From Subtercola boreus (GTDB lineage Bacteria > Actinomycetota > Actinomycetes > Actinomycetales > Microbacteriaceae), in NCBI RefSeq assembly GCF_006716115.1, contig NZ_VFOO01000001.1:496001-560000 (forward strand): a stretch of 64,000 bases of DNA, given 5' to 3'. Both the position numbers and the translations under genes were made by a program. Numbering within the stretch: position 1 is the stretch's first letter; each line of letters starts with the position of its first letter. This document shows positions 62,877-64,000 of this stretch, one piece after another. The notes below the pieces were generated by a model. The model did not search any database. It was not told the DNA's origin and saw nothing but the letters and a program-made list of their open reading frames with translations.

Positions 62877-63482
62877 ATGGCTGACGACAACAAGATCATC
62901 GCGGAGACGCGCACTTCCTTCGGCAAGGGTGCGGCGCGCAAGCTCCGCGCCGCCGGCAAGATCCCCGCCGTGATCTACGGCCACGGCGCCGACCCGCAGC
63001 ACGTGAGCCTTCCGGGCCACGAGGTCTTCCTGCTCATCCGCAAGTCGAACGCGCTCATCGAGCTCGACATCGAAGGCGCCAAGCAGCTCGCGCTGGTCAA
63101 GGATGTGCAGAAGGACCCGGTGCGCCAGATCATCGAGCACCTCGACCTGATCGTCGTGCGCCAGGGTGAGCGTGTGCAGGTGGAGGTCTCCGTGCAGGTC
63201 GAGGGCGAGCCCGTCTCCGGCGCCACCGCCGACCTCGACACCTTCACGCTGCTGCTCGAGGTGCTCGCCACGAACATCCCGACCCGCGTCGTCGTCAACA
63301 TCGAGGGCGCCGAGGCCGGCACCCAGATCCTCGCCAAGGACATCGAACTGCCCGAGGGCGCTGTTCTCGTCGGCGACGAGGACCAGCTGATCGTTGCCGT
63401 CTCGATCCCCGAGGAGCAGGACCTGGGCGACAGCCTCTCGGCCGGCGACGCGTCGACGTCGGACGCCCCGACGACCGCATAG
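62877..63482 (+). CDS. rplY: 50S ribosomal protein L25/general stress protein Ctc
   Basis: 201 residues. N-terminal L25 domain (TRTSFGKGAARKLRAAGKIPAV, ending VYGHG) and the C-terminal CTC domain (VEVSVQVEGEPVSGATADLDTF, ILAKDIELPEGAVL). Binds 5S rRNA. The ATG at 62877 follows AAGGAG at 8 bp. Ends before a strong terminator. Confidence 0.96.
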   Translation: MADDNKIIAETRTSFGKGAARKLRAAGKIPAVIYGHGADPQHVSLPGHEVFLLIRKSNALIELDIEGAKQLALVKDVQKDPVRQIIEHLDLIVVRQGERVQVEVSVQVEGEPVSGATADLDTFTLLLEVLATNIPTRVVVNIEGAEAGTQILAKDIELPEGAVLVGDEDQLIVAVSIPEEQDLGDSLSAGDASTSDAPTTA

Positions 63483-63496
63483 TCTCCTGTTCTGTC

Positions 63497-63540
63497 CAGA
63501 CGTGCCGCGGCGGCCTTGTTCGCCGCGGCACGTCTGTTTT
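63497..63540 (+). terminator. Rho-independent terminator of rplY
   Basis: A perfect 16-bp stem (63497-63512 with 63521-63536), 8-nt loop GCCTTGTT, followed by a T run. The strongest terminator in the window. Confidence 0.9.
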
Positions 63541-63582
63541 CTCCCCCAGGTTCTTCTTCCTCTCCGCTGAAAGGTGCGCGTC

Positions 63583-64000
63583 ATGGCTGCTGACGACCAG
63601 TGGCTCGTCGTCGGGCTCGGCAACCCCGGCCCGGAGTACGCCGGCAACCGGCACAATGTGGGCCAGATGGTGCTCGACGAGCTGGCGTCGCGGTTCTCGG
63701 GGTCGTTCAAAGCGCACCGTTCCAACGCCCGGGTGGCCGAGGGGCGGCTCGTTCCGGGCGGGACGCGGTTCGTCCTCGCCAAGCCGAACAGCTACATGAA
63801 CAACTCGGGCGGGCCGACCGCCGGCCTGCTCTCCTACTACTCGATCGATCCGTCGCACCTGATCGTGGTGCACGACGAGCTCGACATCCCGTTCGACACC
63901 CTCCGCCTGAAGTCGGGCGGCGGGCACGGCGGGCACAACGGCATCCGCGACATCATCACGGCCTCGGGCACACCCGACTTCACCCGGGTGCGGGTCGGCA
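63583..64000 (+). CDS. pth: Peptidyl-tRNA hydrolase, cut by window edge
   Basis: 139 residues visible. VVGLGNPGPEYAGNRHNVGQM with the catalytic His, KPNSYMNNSGG and VVHDELDIPFDTLRLKSGGG match Pth. Recycles peptidyl-tRNA. Start at the ATG after GAAAGG. Confidence 0.95.
   Translation, partial: MAADDQWLVVGLGNPGPEYAGNRHNVGQMVLDELASRFSGSFKAHRSNARVAEGRLVPGGTRFVLAKPNSYMNNSGGPTAGLLSYYSIDPSHLIVVHDELDIPFDTLRLKSGGGHGGHNGIRDIITASGTPDFTRVRVG

Noticed and set aside
1-64000. Prophage, insertion sequence or integrative element
   Set aside because: No integrase, transposase, terminal inverted repeats, or att duplication next to tRNA-Gln were seen.

Overview
The window is 64 kb of a high-GC actinobacterial chromosome, most likely from the family Microbacteriaceae. 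The evidence is the codon bias, the frequent GTG starts, the four-base ATGA/GTGA overlaps, and small lineage proteins of the DUF7882 and DUF6458 types. The order rsmI-metG-tatD-rsmA-ispE ... tRNA-Gln-glmU-prs ... rplY-pth also fits. No phage, IS element, CRISPR array or rRNA is visible. It is ordinary housekeeping chromosome with several accessory blocks. The genes cut by the ends are a GT-C glycosyltransferase (left) and pth (right).

Left block (1-10.4 kb). A GT-C membrane glycosyltransferase, a class I methyltransferase, a DUF2064 glycosyltransferase-like protein, a GT2 polyprenyl-phosphate sugar synthase, and a 736-residue fusion of methylthioadenosine phosphorylase (MTAP) with an NAD-dependent sugar epimerase lie together. 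As I recall it, this set matches the Mycobacterium tuberculosis Rv0535-Rv0541c locus, linked to 5-methylthioxylose capping of lipoarabinomannan. I therefore propose a methylthiopentose glycan-capping pathway here. A molybdopterin oxidoreductase with a membrane domain and an LCP glycopolymer transferase sit inside the block. Just upstream on the same strand is a DTE-type proton-pumping rhodopsin, 4 bp from a DUF7882 gene, possibly co-transcribed.

Middle (10.5-44 kb). Serine dehydratase and a phosphoesterase come first, then a moxR-DUF58-transglutaminase operon, GH15, and an acyl-CoA dehydrogenase-gamma carbonic anhydrase-GH3 lipoprotein operon. SRAP, an MFS-MarR operon with a visible operator, small membrane or lipoproteins, two aldo-keto reductases, an MFS carrier and the helicase HrpA follow. 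The block ends with a YyaL-like thioredoxin-domain protein, an orphan rhodanese, metY with a CoA-binding protein, an acyl-CoA ligase, a YeiH-type carrier and a protein mannosyltransferase.

Right (44-64 kb). Core translation, isoprenoid and cell-wall precursor genes dominate: rsmI, metG, tatD, rsmA, ispE, apt, an ABC-F ATPase, tRNA-Gln(UUG), glmU, prs, a mycoredoxin, gnd, guaD, gluconokinase, rplY with a strong terminator, and pth. Gnd and gluconokinase together give a gluconate-to-ribulose-5-phosphate route.

Two window-wide patterns stand out. Short tandem repeats, mostly 15 or 18 bp and in frame, recur at protein ends and linkers in at least seven genes and just past several stop codons. 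The heptamer GGATGCC/GGCATCC is conspicuously frequent on both strands, using the rarer GAT and GCA codons.
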